This document shows, one piece after another, positions 8,652 through 16,653 of a stretch of 64,000 nt of DNA. The position numbers and the translations under genes were made by a program. Location: the NCBI GenBank assembly GCA_045600205.1, contig JAZRXM010000016.1:1-64000 (forward strand). Direction: 5' to 3'. Position 1 is the first letter of the stretch; each line of letters opens with the position of its first letter. The DNA comes from Firm-04 sp045600205 (GTDB taxonomy: Bacteria; Bacillota; Clostridia; Oscillospirales; Ruminococcaceae). Under the pieces are notes generated by a model that searched no databases, was not told where the DNA came from, and saw only the letters and a program-made list of their open reading frames with translations.

Positions 8652-8683
8652 TGCTACTATGCTAACACGATAGCATAGTAGCA
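8652..8683 (-). promoter_or_regulatory. Long palindrome upstream of the membrane-protein pair, candidate operator
   Basis: TGCTACTATGCTA (8652-8664) and its exact inverse TAGCATAGTAGCA (8671-8683) are separated by 6 bases. It lies between the end of polC and the start at 8625. No T-run follows on either strand, so it is not a standard terminator. A dimeric-regulator site is an inference. Confidence 0.5.
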
Positions 8684-8712
8684 TATTACCATATTACTAT
8701 CAAAAAGTCAAG

Positions 8713-11700
8713 TCAGAACAGCGAGAGCTGATTGGATTTCGGAAGATTTCCCAAAGCCCCCAGATGTTCCAAAGCCTCTATTATGGATTTTGACGCACCG
8801 CTCTGATTCTGGAACTCGTCAATCGAGATGAAATCGCCTTTTTGCGCGGTTTCATAGAGCTTATCCGCTGCCTTTCCGCCAATACCGCTGATGGTGCCAA
8901 ACGGAATACGCAGCTTGCCGTCCTCCAGCAGATAATCGCGGGAATGCGAGCGGTAGAGGTCAATCGGCAGGAAGTCGTAGCCTCTGGACATCATCTCGTT
9001 GACGATCATCAGAATATCGAGCAGGTCGCCCTCTTTTTTAGAGCGTTCCTTTCCTTTTGCACGTAATTCCTGAATTTTTGCGCGCACACCCGAGATGCCC
9101 TGCATCGCAATTTCCGCATCAAAATCATCGCCGCGGACAGAAAAATAGGTCGCATAGTATTCCAGCGGCTTGTACAGTTTGAACCAGCCCAGCTTGATTG
9201 CCGCCGTAACATACGCAGCTGCGTGCGCTTTCGGGAACATATACTTGATTTTCAGGCACGAGTCGATGTACCACTGCGGTACATTGTGGTCCAGCATCAT
9301 CTGGATGCGCTCGGGGGTAAAGGTTTTGGGCGCTTTTCCCTTACGGGTATCTTCCATGATCTGGAACGCCTGTTTTGGCTCTACATCGTGATAAAGCAGA
9401 TAGGTCATGATACTGTCACGGGTACCGATCACGTCCGAAATCGTGCAGGTGCCGTCCGCGATCAATTCCTGTGCATTGCCCAGCCATACGTCCGTGCCGT
9501 GCGACAGACCCGATATCTGCAAAAAGTCAGAGAACAGCTTGGGTTTTGCATCCAGCAGCATGCCGATGGTGAAGTTCGTGCCCATTTCGGGAATGCCCAG
9601 CGAGCCTGTTTTACAGAAAATCTCGTCCTCGGTAACCCCAAGCACTGCGCAGTCGGTGCACATTCGGAATACCTCGGGGTCGGTGGTGGGGACATCCGCG
9701 ATTTTCATGCCCGTCAGATCCTCCAGATGCTTGTAAAGCGTCGGAACAACGTGCCCCAGCTCATCGAGCTTCAGGATCGTATCGTGCAGCGAGTGGAAAT
9801 CAAAGTGCGTGGTAATGACGTTTGCTTCGTCATCTCCGGGATCACCCGGCTGCTGAACAGGCGTAAAATCGAAGATATCGAAATCCTCGGGGATAACGAC
9901 CATGCCGCCCGGATGCTGACCTGTCGTCTTTTTGACGCCGACACAGCCCGCGACCAGTCGGTTGATTTCCGTTTCGTTGACCTTGATGCCGCAGTCTTCC
10001 AGATAATGCTTGACATAACCGTATGCGATCTTGTCCTGCACGCCCGAGATCGTGCCTGCCTTGAACACGTTTGCTCTGCCGAACAATTCTTCCGTGTAGC
10101 GGTGAGAATCGGTCTGGTATTCACTCGAAAAATTCTGGTCGATATCAGGTGCTTTGTCGCCGTCAAAGCCCAAGAACGTTTCAAACGGGATGTCATGTCC
10201 GTCACGCTTCATGTCGATGCCGCAATCGGGACAGTTTTTCGGCGGAAGGTCAAAGCCGGAACCGACCGAACCATCCTGAATGAACTCGGAGTGCTTGCAC
10301 TTGGGGCAGACATAGTGCGGCATCAGCGGGTTGACCTCGGAAATACCCGCCATGGAAGCCACAAACGATGAGCCGACCGATCCACGCGAGCCGACCATGT
10401 AGCCGTGACGCTCCGATTCGGCAACCAGCTTCTGCGCGATCATATACAGCACTGAGAAACCGTGACGGCAAATGGAATCCAGCTCGCGGTCCAGTCGTTT
10501 CTGCACGATCTCGGGGAGCGGCTTGCCGTAGATGCTCTCCGCTTTTTCCGTGGTAATGCGGATCAGATCTTCCTCCGCACCAGGAATGGAGGGCGTGAAC
10601 GTTCCCTTGGGAATCGCATGACAGCGGTCGATTTTGTCTGCGATCATGTTGGTATTCGTTACGACAACCTCATAGGCGCGGTCGCTGCCCAGATAGTCAA
10701 ATTCTTCGAGCATCTCGTCGGTCGTGCGAAAATAAAGCGGTGCCTGATTTGAGGTGTCGGTGAAGCCGTTGCCCGATTGCAGAATCTGACGGTAAATGCC
10801 GTCTTTTTCGTCCATGAAGTGGACGTCGCAGGTCGCCACAACGGGAATGCCCAGTTTATCGCCGATCTCCAAGACTTTACGGTTCAGATTGCGCAGATCT
10901 TCTTCGGTTTCCGCGGTGTATTTATCGCTGCGCAGCATGAAACTGTTGTTGGCAATCGGCTGGATCTCCAGATAATCATAGAACGATGCGAGTTTGCACA
11001 GTTCCTCATCCGGTTTGCCCTCTACGATCGCAGTGAACAATTCGCCCGCCTCGCACGCACTGCCGTACAGCAGACCCTCGCGGTGCTGCATCAGCACGGA
11101 TTTCGGAATCAGCGGCTTTTTATAAAAATAATCCAGCTGCGAATACGACACCAGTCGGTAGAGATTCTTCATGCCCGTCTGGTTTTTCGCAAGGATGATC
11201 TGGTGGTAGGATTTCAGCTTCTTGACGTCAATATTCGGCAGTTTTGCGTTCAAATCGCCGAGCGTTTCCAGTTGATATTCCCGCACGAGCCTGTCCATCA
11301 GCGCAAGATATATTTTTGCGAGGATGTAGGCATCGTCGGAGGCATGGTGATGCTCAAATTTGCCGAGCTTCAGGTATTTTGCAACCTGATCGAGTTTGTG
11401 GTGCGTCAGGTCGGGAATCATGCTGCGGCAGAGGATGAGCGTGTCAATGGTCGTAAATTCGTAGGTCATGCCATGACGCTCCAATACCGCACGGATGAAC
11501 GAGGTATCGAAGTTTGCATTGTGCGCAATCAAAACAGGTGTATCTCCGCAAAATTCCATAAATTTACGCACGGCTTCTTCTTCAAGCGGCGCATCTTTGA
11601 CCGTTTCATCGGAGATGTCTGTTAATTCCGTAATTTTCTCGGGAATGTGCATTTCGGGATTGACATAGGTGTCAAAGCTGTCGATAATGCGCAGTCCTTT

Positions 11701-13056
11701 GACCTTGACCGCTCCGATTTCTGTCAGGCGGTCATTTTGCGGCGAAAGTCCCGTGGTTTCCACATCAAACACGATGACTTCGTCCTGCGGGCTGCGTTCA
11801 TCGGGCTTGTCAATGATTTTCAGCAGTTCCAGATCATTGACCACATATGCCTCACAGCCATAAATGACACGAAAATCCTTCATTTTCGCGGCTGCGTTCA
11901 TCGCTTCGGGGAATGCCTGCACTACGCCGTGGTCGGTGATCGCCATGGCACGATGCCCCCATTCGCGGGCGCGATTGACCAGTGACTCCGCCGAATTGAC
12001 CGCATCCATCGCGGACATATTCGTATGCAGGTGCAGCTCGACACGCTTGACAGGCGCATCATCGGTGCGCTTTTCCGCTTTGTAGGTGTTGATCGCGGTC
12101 GGCTTCATGACAATATCATGGTCGTATTCATCATAGGCGACTGCTCCATAAATCAACAGAGATGCGCCCTTTTTGCATTCCTTCATCGGAAAGTCCGCGA
12201 GCTTTTGCTCATCGAGGAACATTTTGACCAGAATGCTGCCCGTGTAGTCCGTGACGGGGAATGTCAGCAGCGTTTTGCCGCTTTTCAGCGTGCGCTCGTC
12301 CATATCGCCGAATACTTCGACCGCAATGGACACCTTGCCGCCGCTGTTGAGGTTCGCAATGACCTCCGAGAGCGCCGTGGGCTTTTCCTTGATGGGTCTG
12401 CCGTAAATGACAGAAAGTGCGTCCTTATCAGGCATTTCAGGTGCAATGGGCTGCACATCAGGCGTCAACTGTGTGACAGCGGCAAATTCGTGCTGCTCAG
12501 GAGCAGGCGGTTCAGGCGTAAAGCCGCGGTCGGGCGGGAGTTCAGCCAACACTTCCGACTGCATCGCTGATTGCGCTTCTTCCGAAATATGCTGCTCGCC
12601 CGCGTATTCGACTGTCAGACCGACCGAGAAAATCGTGCGGATGGCGCGTGCCAGTTCCTCACGGAAGCGGGTCTGGTCGAGAATATCCGCGCCGCCGTGC
12701 CGCAGGGTGATGCGCAGAATATCATTGGCGTAAAACAGTTCTGCATCTGCCAGAAAACCGTTTATCAGCGGAAAATCACGCCGCAGCGATAAAAACAGAT
12801 CCGGCAGCACCTCCACCGAGAAGGTTTCCGCAGGGTAGCGGCATAGCAGTCTGACTGTCTGCAAGGCAAAGCGGTCTGCCATTTCGGTTTCCGCCGCCGA
12901 CAGGTCTGCAAACGGAATCGGTGCGTCAAATTCTGTTTCAAAATAGAGGCGGGTGCGGTCAGGCGTGGAAAGCACGCGCCGAATCCTGCCGTCCAACACG
13001 TTTTCAGGCAGCTTTTGTCCGTATTCCCGCAGAAATTCACGCAGCGTCTGTGTCAT
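8713..13056 (-). CDS. polC: DNA polymerase III alpha subunit, Gram-positive PolC type
   Basis: PolC is the main replicative polymerase of low-GC Gram-positives, carrying its own proofreading exonuclease. The 1447-aa product is full length. Domain order: N-terminal domain (1-215), OB fold (about 238-325), PHP domain opening with HLHTNMSAMD (342-351), DEDD exonuclease inserted into PHP from about 428 (DVETTG at 431, HNANFDTSFI, then HHASDDAYIL), and the C-terminal polymerase core with the catalytic PDIDQNF segment in the last third. A zinc-ligand pair CPKC and CPDC lies just before the core. The gene follows the amidohydrolase by 24 bp. It is detached here from the ispG cluster, where many Firmicutes keep it. 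Confidence 0.97.
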   Translation of the reverse strand: MTQTLREFLREYGQKLPENVLDGRIRRVLSTPDRTRLYFETEFDAPIPFADLSAAETEMADRFALQTVRLLCRYPAETFSVEVLPDLFLSLRRDFPLINGFLADAELFYANDILRITLRHGGADILDQTRFREELARAIRTIFSVGLTVEYAGEQHISEEAQSAMQSEVLAELPPDRGFTPEPPAPEQHEFAAVTQLTPDVQPIAPEMPDKDALSVIYGRPIKEKPTALSEVIANLNSGGKVSIAVEVFGDMDERTLKSGKTLLTFPVTDYTGSILVKMFLDEQKLADFPMKECKKGASLLIYGAVAYDEYDHDIVMKPTAINTYKAEKRTDDAPVKRVELHLHTNMSAMDAVNSAESLVNRAREWGHRAMAITDHGVVQAFPEAMNAAAKMKDFRVIYGCEAYVVNDLELLKIIDKPDERSPQDEVIVFDVETTGLSPQNDRLTEIGAVKVKGLRIIDSFDTYVNPEMHIPEKITELTDISDETVKDAPLEEEAVRKFMEFCGDTPVLIAHNANFDTSFIRAVLERHGMTYEFTTIDTLILCRSMIPDLTHHKLDQVAKYLKLGKFEHHHASDDAYILAKIYLALMDRLVREYQLETLGDLNAKLPNIDVKKLKSYHQIILAKNQTGMKNLYRLVSYSQLDYFYKKPLIPKSVLMQHREGLLYGSACEAGELFTAIVEGKPDEELCKLASFYDYLEIQPIANNSFMLRSDKYTAETEEDLRNLNRKVLEIGDKLGIPVVATCDVHFMDEKDGIYRQILQSGNGFTDTSNQAPLYFRTTDEMLEEFDYLGSDRAYEVVVTNTNMIADKIDRCHAIPKGTFTPSIPGAEEDLIRITTEKAESIYGKPLPEIVQKRLDRELDSICRHGFSVLYMIAQKLVAESERHGYMVGSRGSVGSSFVASMAGISEVNPLMPHYVCPKCKHSEFIQDGSVGSGFDLPPKNCPDCGIDMKRDGHDIPFETFLGFDGDKAPDIDQNFSSEYQTDSHRYTEELFGRANVFKAGTISGVQDKIAYGYVKHYLEDCGIKVNETEINRLVAGCVGVKKTTGQHPGGMVVIPEDFDIFDFTPVQQPGDPGDDEANVITTHFDFHSLHDTILKLDELGHVVPTLYKHLEDLTGMKIADVPTTDPEVFRMCTDCAVLGVTEDEIFCKTGSLGIPEMGTNFTIGMLLDAKPKLFSDFLQISGLSHGTDVWLGNAQELIADGTCTISDVIGTRDSIMTYLLYHDVEPKQAFQIMEDTRKGKAPKTFTPERIQMMLDHNVPQWYIDSCLKIKYMFPKAHAAAYVTAAIKLGWFKLYKPLEYYATYFSVRGDDFDAEIAMQGISGVRAKIQELRAKGKERSKKEGDLLDILMIVNEMMSRGYDFLPIDLYRSHSRDYLLEDGKLRIPFGTISGIGGKAADKLYETAQKGDFISIDEFQNQSGASKSIIEALEHLGALGNLPKSNQLSLF

Positions 13057-13080
13057 GGGATTCGGCAGTCCTTTCCGTAA

Positions 13081-14352
13081 TCATTTCGTCAGGCGGTCAA
13101 TGCGCTTTTCGCATTCCGCCGAAACTTCTGCAAGCTCCATTCCGTTGCAGAACGTTCCGTTTTCGTAGAGAATTTTGCCGGCGCACATGGTCAGCTTGAC
13201 GTTTTGCTGACCGCCGCTCAGGACAAGGCTTTCAGGGATATGGTGCAGCGGCTGGAGGTTCGGCGCATGCAGGTCAATGACGATGAGATCTGCCTGTTTG
13301 CCGACTTCCAGTGTGTCGCAGTCCTGCAAACCGATCGCGTGTGCCGAGCCGACCGTTGCCGCTTTCAGCATGGTGGCAGCGGGGAGTGCGGCGGCATCAT
13401 TGTGGCGCAGTTTCTGCATGACCGTGCCCAGATACATTTCGCGGAACATATCGAGCGCGTTGTTGGATGCTGCGCCGTCCGTACCAAGTGCGAGGGATAC
13501 GCCCTCATCATAGCATTCTTTCAGCGGCGCGATCCCGCTGGCAAGTTTCGCATTGGAGCAGGGGCAGCTCGTCAGATACATCCCGTTCTTTTTCAGGATT
13601 TTGCGGTCTGTTTCATCCACCCAGACACCATGGAAAATCGTGCCGCCGTGCTGCCATAGTCCCAGTGAATCCAGATACTGCACGGGAGTTGCGCCATGAC
13701 GGGTGATACATTCCTCATGCTCGGTTTTGGTTTCACTGATATGTACGCAGACAGGCTGTTTTTGCTCCTGCGCGTAGGCTGCGATCGCTCTGTGCAGCGA
13801 TTCGTCACTGGTGTACTCCGCATGGAAACCGAGGCGGTAACCGATGCGCGGGTGGATATTGCGGTATTTTTCATACTGCACCACCATGCGCTCAAGGTCT
13901 TTTTCCGTACCGTTGATGCTGCCACAGAATGTGCAGCGCATTCCCGATTCAATCGCTGCCTGCATCGTACCATCCAGGAAAAAGTACATATCAAAAATCG
14001 CGGTCGTACCGGATGCGATGTATTCGAGCATCGCAAGGCGGTCAAAGGCGTATACATCTTCCTCGGTGAGGCGGTCCTCATAGGGGAATACCTTTTCAAA
14101 CAGCCATGTCTGGAGCGGTACATCCTCTGCAAAAGAACGCAAAAACGTCATTGCTGTGTGGGTATGCGCATTCTTGAAGGAAGGCATCAGCAGATTGCCG
14201 CCAAGGTCGATTTCGCGTTCAAAGGCGGGGAGGGGGGCGGCAGGTGTTTTGCCGATATAGGAGATTTTTTCGCCGTCTGTCCAGAGCTCGCCGTCGGTGA
14301 TGGTCAGGGGCTCGGTCATTGCGAGAATTCGTGCATTTTTGAATCGTATCAT
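13081..14352 (-). CDS. Amidohydrolase, S-adenosylhomocysteine / 5'-methylthioadenosine deaminase family
   Basis: This 423-aa metal-dependent hydrolase belongs to the TrzN/MtaD-like group that deaminates adenosine derivatives. Visible metal ligands are the HTH motif in FKNAHTHTAM (about residues 60-65), a histidine in FHAEYTSDE, a histidine in CVHISETK and the aspartate in LGTDGAASNN. The start at 14352 follows AAAGGAAA. A longer in-frame ATG at 14424 lies upstream of the promoter -10 box. A promoter with consensus-like hexamers lies at 14396-14424. The gene is followed at 24 bp by polC, with which it is probably co-transcribed. The exact substrate is inferred from family only. Confidence 0.88.
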   Translation of the reverse strand: MIRFKNARILAMTEPLTITDGELWTDGEKISYIGKTPAAPLPAFEREIDLGGNLLMPSFKNAHTHTAMTFLRSFAEDVPLQTWLFEKVFPYEDRLTEEDVYAFDRLAMLEYIASGTTAIFDMYFFLDGTMQAAIESGMRCTFCGSINGTEKDLERMVVQYEKYRNIHPRIGYRLGFHAEYTSDESLHRAIAAYAQEQKQPVCVHISETKTEHEECITRHGATPVQYLDSLGLWQHGGTIFHGVWVDETDRKILKKNGMYLTSCPCSNAKLASGIAPLKECYDEGVSLALGTDGAASNNALDMFREMYLGTVMQKLRHNDAAALPAATMLKAATVGSAHAIGLQDCDTLEVGKQADLIVIDLHAPNLQPLHHIPESLVLSGGQQNVKLTMCAGKILYENGTFCNGMELAEVSAECEKRIDRLTK

Positions 14353-14395
14353 AGCGGTTTCCTTTCTGTATGGATCATGGTCACTAATCCATACT

Positions 14396-14424
14396 ATTAT
14401 ATCATTTTTTTGAGATAAAGTCAA
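14396..14424 (-). promoter_or_regulatory. SigA promoter of the amidohydrolase-polC operon
   Basis: On the minus strand, TTGACT (14424-14419), a 17-bp spacer and TATAAT (14401-14396). The -35 box directly abuts the inverted-repeat element that begins at 14425. Confidence 0.88.
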
Positions 14425-14665
14425 CTCAAAAGTTTTACTCGAATTTTCAAAAAATCGCGGGGGTCGAGGGGGCAGAGCCGCTCGCCGCCGACCGCAGTCG
14501 GCGAAAAAGGCAGAGAAATGTGAAAATCTCCATTTCTCTGCCCGCTTTTTGGCTATTCCTTTTTTTCTTGCTCCGAAATCTGGTTCCCCATACCCCTCCT
14601 GATTCGTATGAACGTAAAGGAGATTTCGCTGCGATTTTTGAAAAAAATCGAGTAAAACTATTGAG
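14425..14665. mobile_element. MITE-like element with about 35-bp terminal inverted repeats
   Basis: A 241-bp non-coding element fills the gap between hom and the amidohydrolase promoter. Its left end (14425-14458, CTCAAAAGTTTTACTCGA and on to AAAATCGC) is repeated in inverse orientation at its right end (14631-14665). The first 18 bases differ at one position. The inside holds a GC-rich part (14459-14503) including the hairpin CGCCGACCGCAGTCGGCG, a strong terminator hairpin (14504-14542) and a CCCCATACCCC...CCTGATTCG segment. Parts recur at 309-430. No transposase is encoded, and no target duplication is obvious. Confidence 0.65.
14504..14542 (-). terminator. Terminator of the ACT-hom operon, inside the inverted-repeat element
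   Basis: A 12-bp perfect stem (GGCAGAGAAATG at 14509-14520 with CATTTCTCTGCC at 14531-14542), followed on the minus strand by TTTTT. Confidence 0.85.
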
Positions 14666-14680
14666 ATGGATGCCTTCCGC

Positions 14681-15925
14681 TTATGCAGGCATTACAGGCA
14701 TCCAGTGCGCTGCTGCCATGCCTGCTTCACACAATGTCTCCAGCAGACCATCACGCTGCGCCGCTTCCAGTACCGGTGTGACCAGCGCACCCTCCGTTGC
14801 AGATACTTCCTCCGGAATGCCGATCTTTTTCAGATATCCGTTTGCTGCCTTGCCAATTGCATCGCTTGCAGCAGATTCCGTCAGGCGAATGAACATGCCA
14901 CTGACCATCTCACTGACAGGTGCAATGAAATCTTGCGTGCCTGCATCAGTCCATTCTTGCGAAAAGACCGTTTTATCGTGCTTTGCCGCTTCAATGATAT
15001 CGCCCATGACCGCAGATGCCGTCGGGAGTTTACCCGCTCCGCGTCCGCAGAAATAGGCACGGTCGATCGCATCGCCGCAAACCTCTACGCAGTTGAATAC
15101 GCCGTCCACACGGGAAAGCATATTGTCATGCGGTACGAACATCGGCATGACCATCGGCAGAATCTGTCCGTTTTCCAGCCGCTTGACCGATGCAATCAGT
15201 TTTACTGCGCCGTCCAGACGGTCAGCTGCTGCTGCATCCTCCAGTGTGATCTCACGAATGCCCGTGGTCGGAACACTGCTTGGGTATACGTGCTTGCCGA
15301 ATGCCAGCGATGCCAGAATGCAGATCTTGCGGCAGGCATCCAGACCATCCACGTCCGCACTGGGGTTGCGCTCTGCATATCCAAGCTCCTGCGCGAGTTT
15401 CAGTGCTTCGTCAAAGCCCATATGGTCGGAAAGCATTTTGTTCAGGATAAAGTTGGTCGTACCATTCAGAATGCCGTAGATCTCCGTGATATCGTTTGCC
15501 GCCAGGCAGCGGTGCAGCGGTCTGATGATCGGAATTGCACCGCCGACACTTGCCTCGAAGAAGCAGTTGCAGGAATGCTCTTTCGCATTTGCAAGCAGCT
15601 GCGCACCTTTCTGCGCAATCAGTTCCTTATTCGAGGTGGTGACCGAAATGCCCTTGTCCAGACATTTCATCAAAAATGTGAACGCAGGCTCGACACCGCC
15701 CATGCATTCCGCGACAACGCCAACTTCCGGGTCTGCGAGAATGTCGTCCATGGACTTGGTGAATTTGTCTGCATACGGAGAATCCGGGAAATCACGCAGA
15801 TCCAAAATATATGCAACATCCAGCGGACAGCCCGCTTTCTGTTCGATTTTTTCACGGTTTTTGTAAAACAGCTCGACAACGCCCGAACCGACCGTGCCGT
15901 AGCCCAAGACTGCCAGTTTTTTCAT
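14681..15925 (-). CDS. hom: Homoserine dehydrogenase
   Basis: Hom reduces aspartate semialdehyde to homoserine, the branch to threonine and methionine. The 414-aa protein opens with the NAD(P) fingerprint AVLGYGTVGSG (residues 5-15). It has the catalytic core signature from NGTTNFILNKM to GYAERNPSADVDGLDA around residues 170-215. The C-terminal 75 residues are shorter and more divergent than a standard ACT domain, and a separate ACT protein is encoded 42 bp upstream. It uses the promoter at 16473-16501 and ends in the terminator at 14504-14542. Confidence 0.95.
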   Translation of the reverse strand: MKKLAVLGYGTVGSGVVELFYKNREKIEQKAGCPLDVAYILDLRDFPDSPYADKFTKSMDDILADPEVGVVAECMGGVEPAFTFLMKCLDKGISVTTSNKELIAQKGAQLLANAKEHSCNCFFEASVGGAIPIIRPLHRCLAANDITEIYGILNGTTNFILNKMLSDHMGFDEALKLAQELGYAERNPSADVDGLDACRKICILASLAFGKHVYPSSVPTTGIREITLEDAAAADRLDGAVKLIASVKRLENGQILPMVMPMFVPHDNMLSRVDGVFNCVEVCGDAIDRAYFCGRGAGKLPTASAVMGDIIEAAKHDKTVFSQEWTDAGTQDFIAPVSEMVSGMFIRLTESAASDAIGKAANGYLKKIGIPEEVSATEGALVTPVLEAAQRDGLLETLCEAGMAAAHWMPVMPA

Positions 15926-15967
15926 AAGTGTACCAAAATCCTTTCTGTTACTCGGTTTTTGTCAGAT

Positions 15968-16411
15968 TCACGAACCTGACAGCAACCGTACCTCTGCAAC
16001 GCCCGAAAGCTCTGCCAAAGCATCGCAGAGCGGGGGAATTTGTGCGGCGTCCTCCAAACGGAACGAAACCGTAACGGTTGCTGCGCCGTCCACGGGGATG
16101 CTCTGATTCAGGGTCAGGACATTTGCCTGTGCCGCCGAAAGCGCGGACAGGACGCCTGACAGAACGCCCGATTCATCGTGCAAAAGCAGATAAAGCGTAA
16201 AAATATGCTGCTGCATCTGCTCCTCGTACATAAAGACGCAGTCACGGTATTTATAAAATGCACTGCGGGAAATTCCGATTTTGCGGCACGCGGCGGCGGA
16301 ACTTTTTTCCTCTTTGCTTGCCAGCATCCGTTTGACCAGCAGTGTTTTGGTGATGACCTCGGGCAGTACGCTCGTGTCAACGATGACCAGATTGTTGCGG
16401 TGCGCTGCCAT
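15968..16411 (-). CDS. ACT domain-containing protein, UPF0735 / PheB-like
   Basis: This 147-aa protein matches the small ACT-domain family that is often encoded next to hom or thrB in Firmicutes. An N-terminal segment with a helix-turn-helix-like stretch (CRKIGISRSAFYKY, about residues 43-56) precedes a C-terminal ACT domain (about 70-147) with the loop HDESGVLSGVLS. It is thought to bind an amino acid as a regulatory ligand. Its target is unknown, but the operon suggests aspartate-family control. The start at 16411 follows AAAGGAA; an ATG 8 codons upstream lacks a site. Confidence 0.87.
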   Translation of the reverse strand: MAAHRNNLVIVDTSVLPEVITKTLLVKRMLASKEEKSSAAACRKIGISRSAFYKYRDCVFMYEEQMQQHIFTLYLLLHDESGVLSGVLSALSAAQANVLTLNQSIPVDGAATVTVSFRLEDAAQIPPLCDALAELSGVAEVRLLSGS

Positions 16412-16472
16412 ATTGCGTTCCTTTCTGTACGACATTCCGTGTGGGACGGACAGTTGTATTTATCACAAAATC

Positions 16473-16501
16473 ATTATAGCATATTGCCTGCGGTTTGTCA
16501 A
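16473..16501 (-). promoter_or_regulatory. SigA promoter of the ACT-hom operon
   Basis: On the minus strand, TTGACA (16501-16496), a 17-bp spacer and TATAAT (16478-16473). Confidence 0.9.
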
Positions 16502-16579
16502 CCTGTGATTTTGACAAAGGCATTCTCATTTCAAGCCGAATTTTCGGTATTTTTGGCTTACTGCATCCCGCTTTCTCCG

Positions 16580-16640
16580 AAAAAGAGAAGCGCATCAAGA
16601 GTTTTCCCGAAAAAACGGGTATCGCTTTTGATGCGCTTTA
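16580..16640 (-). terminator. Terminator of valS
   Basis: An 11-bp stem AAGCGCATCAA (16588-16598) with TTGATGCGCTT (16628-16638) encloses a smaller hairpin at 16606-16619. The minus strand continues CTCTTTTTC. Confidence 0.8.
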
Positions 16641-16653
16641 TGGTTATGTTCGT

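Noticed and set aside
8652..8683. Rho-independent terminator of polC
   Set aside because: The stem is AT-rich and no T-run follows on the minus strand.
14425..14665. Insertion sequence with transposase
   Set aside because: There are inverted ends but no open frame able to encode a transposase, hence only MITE-like.
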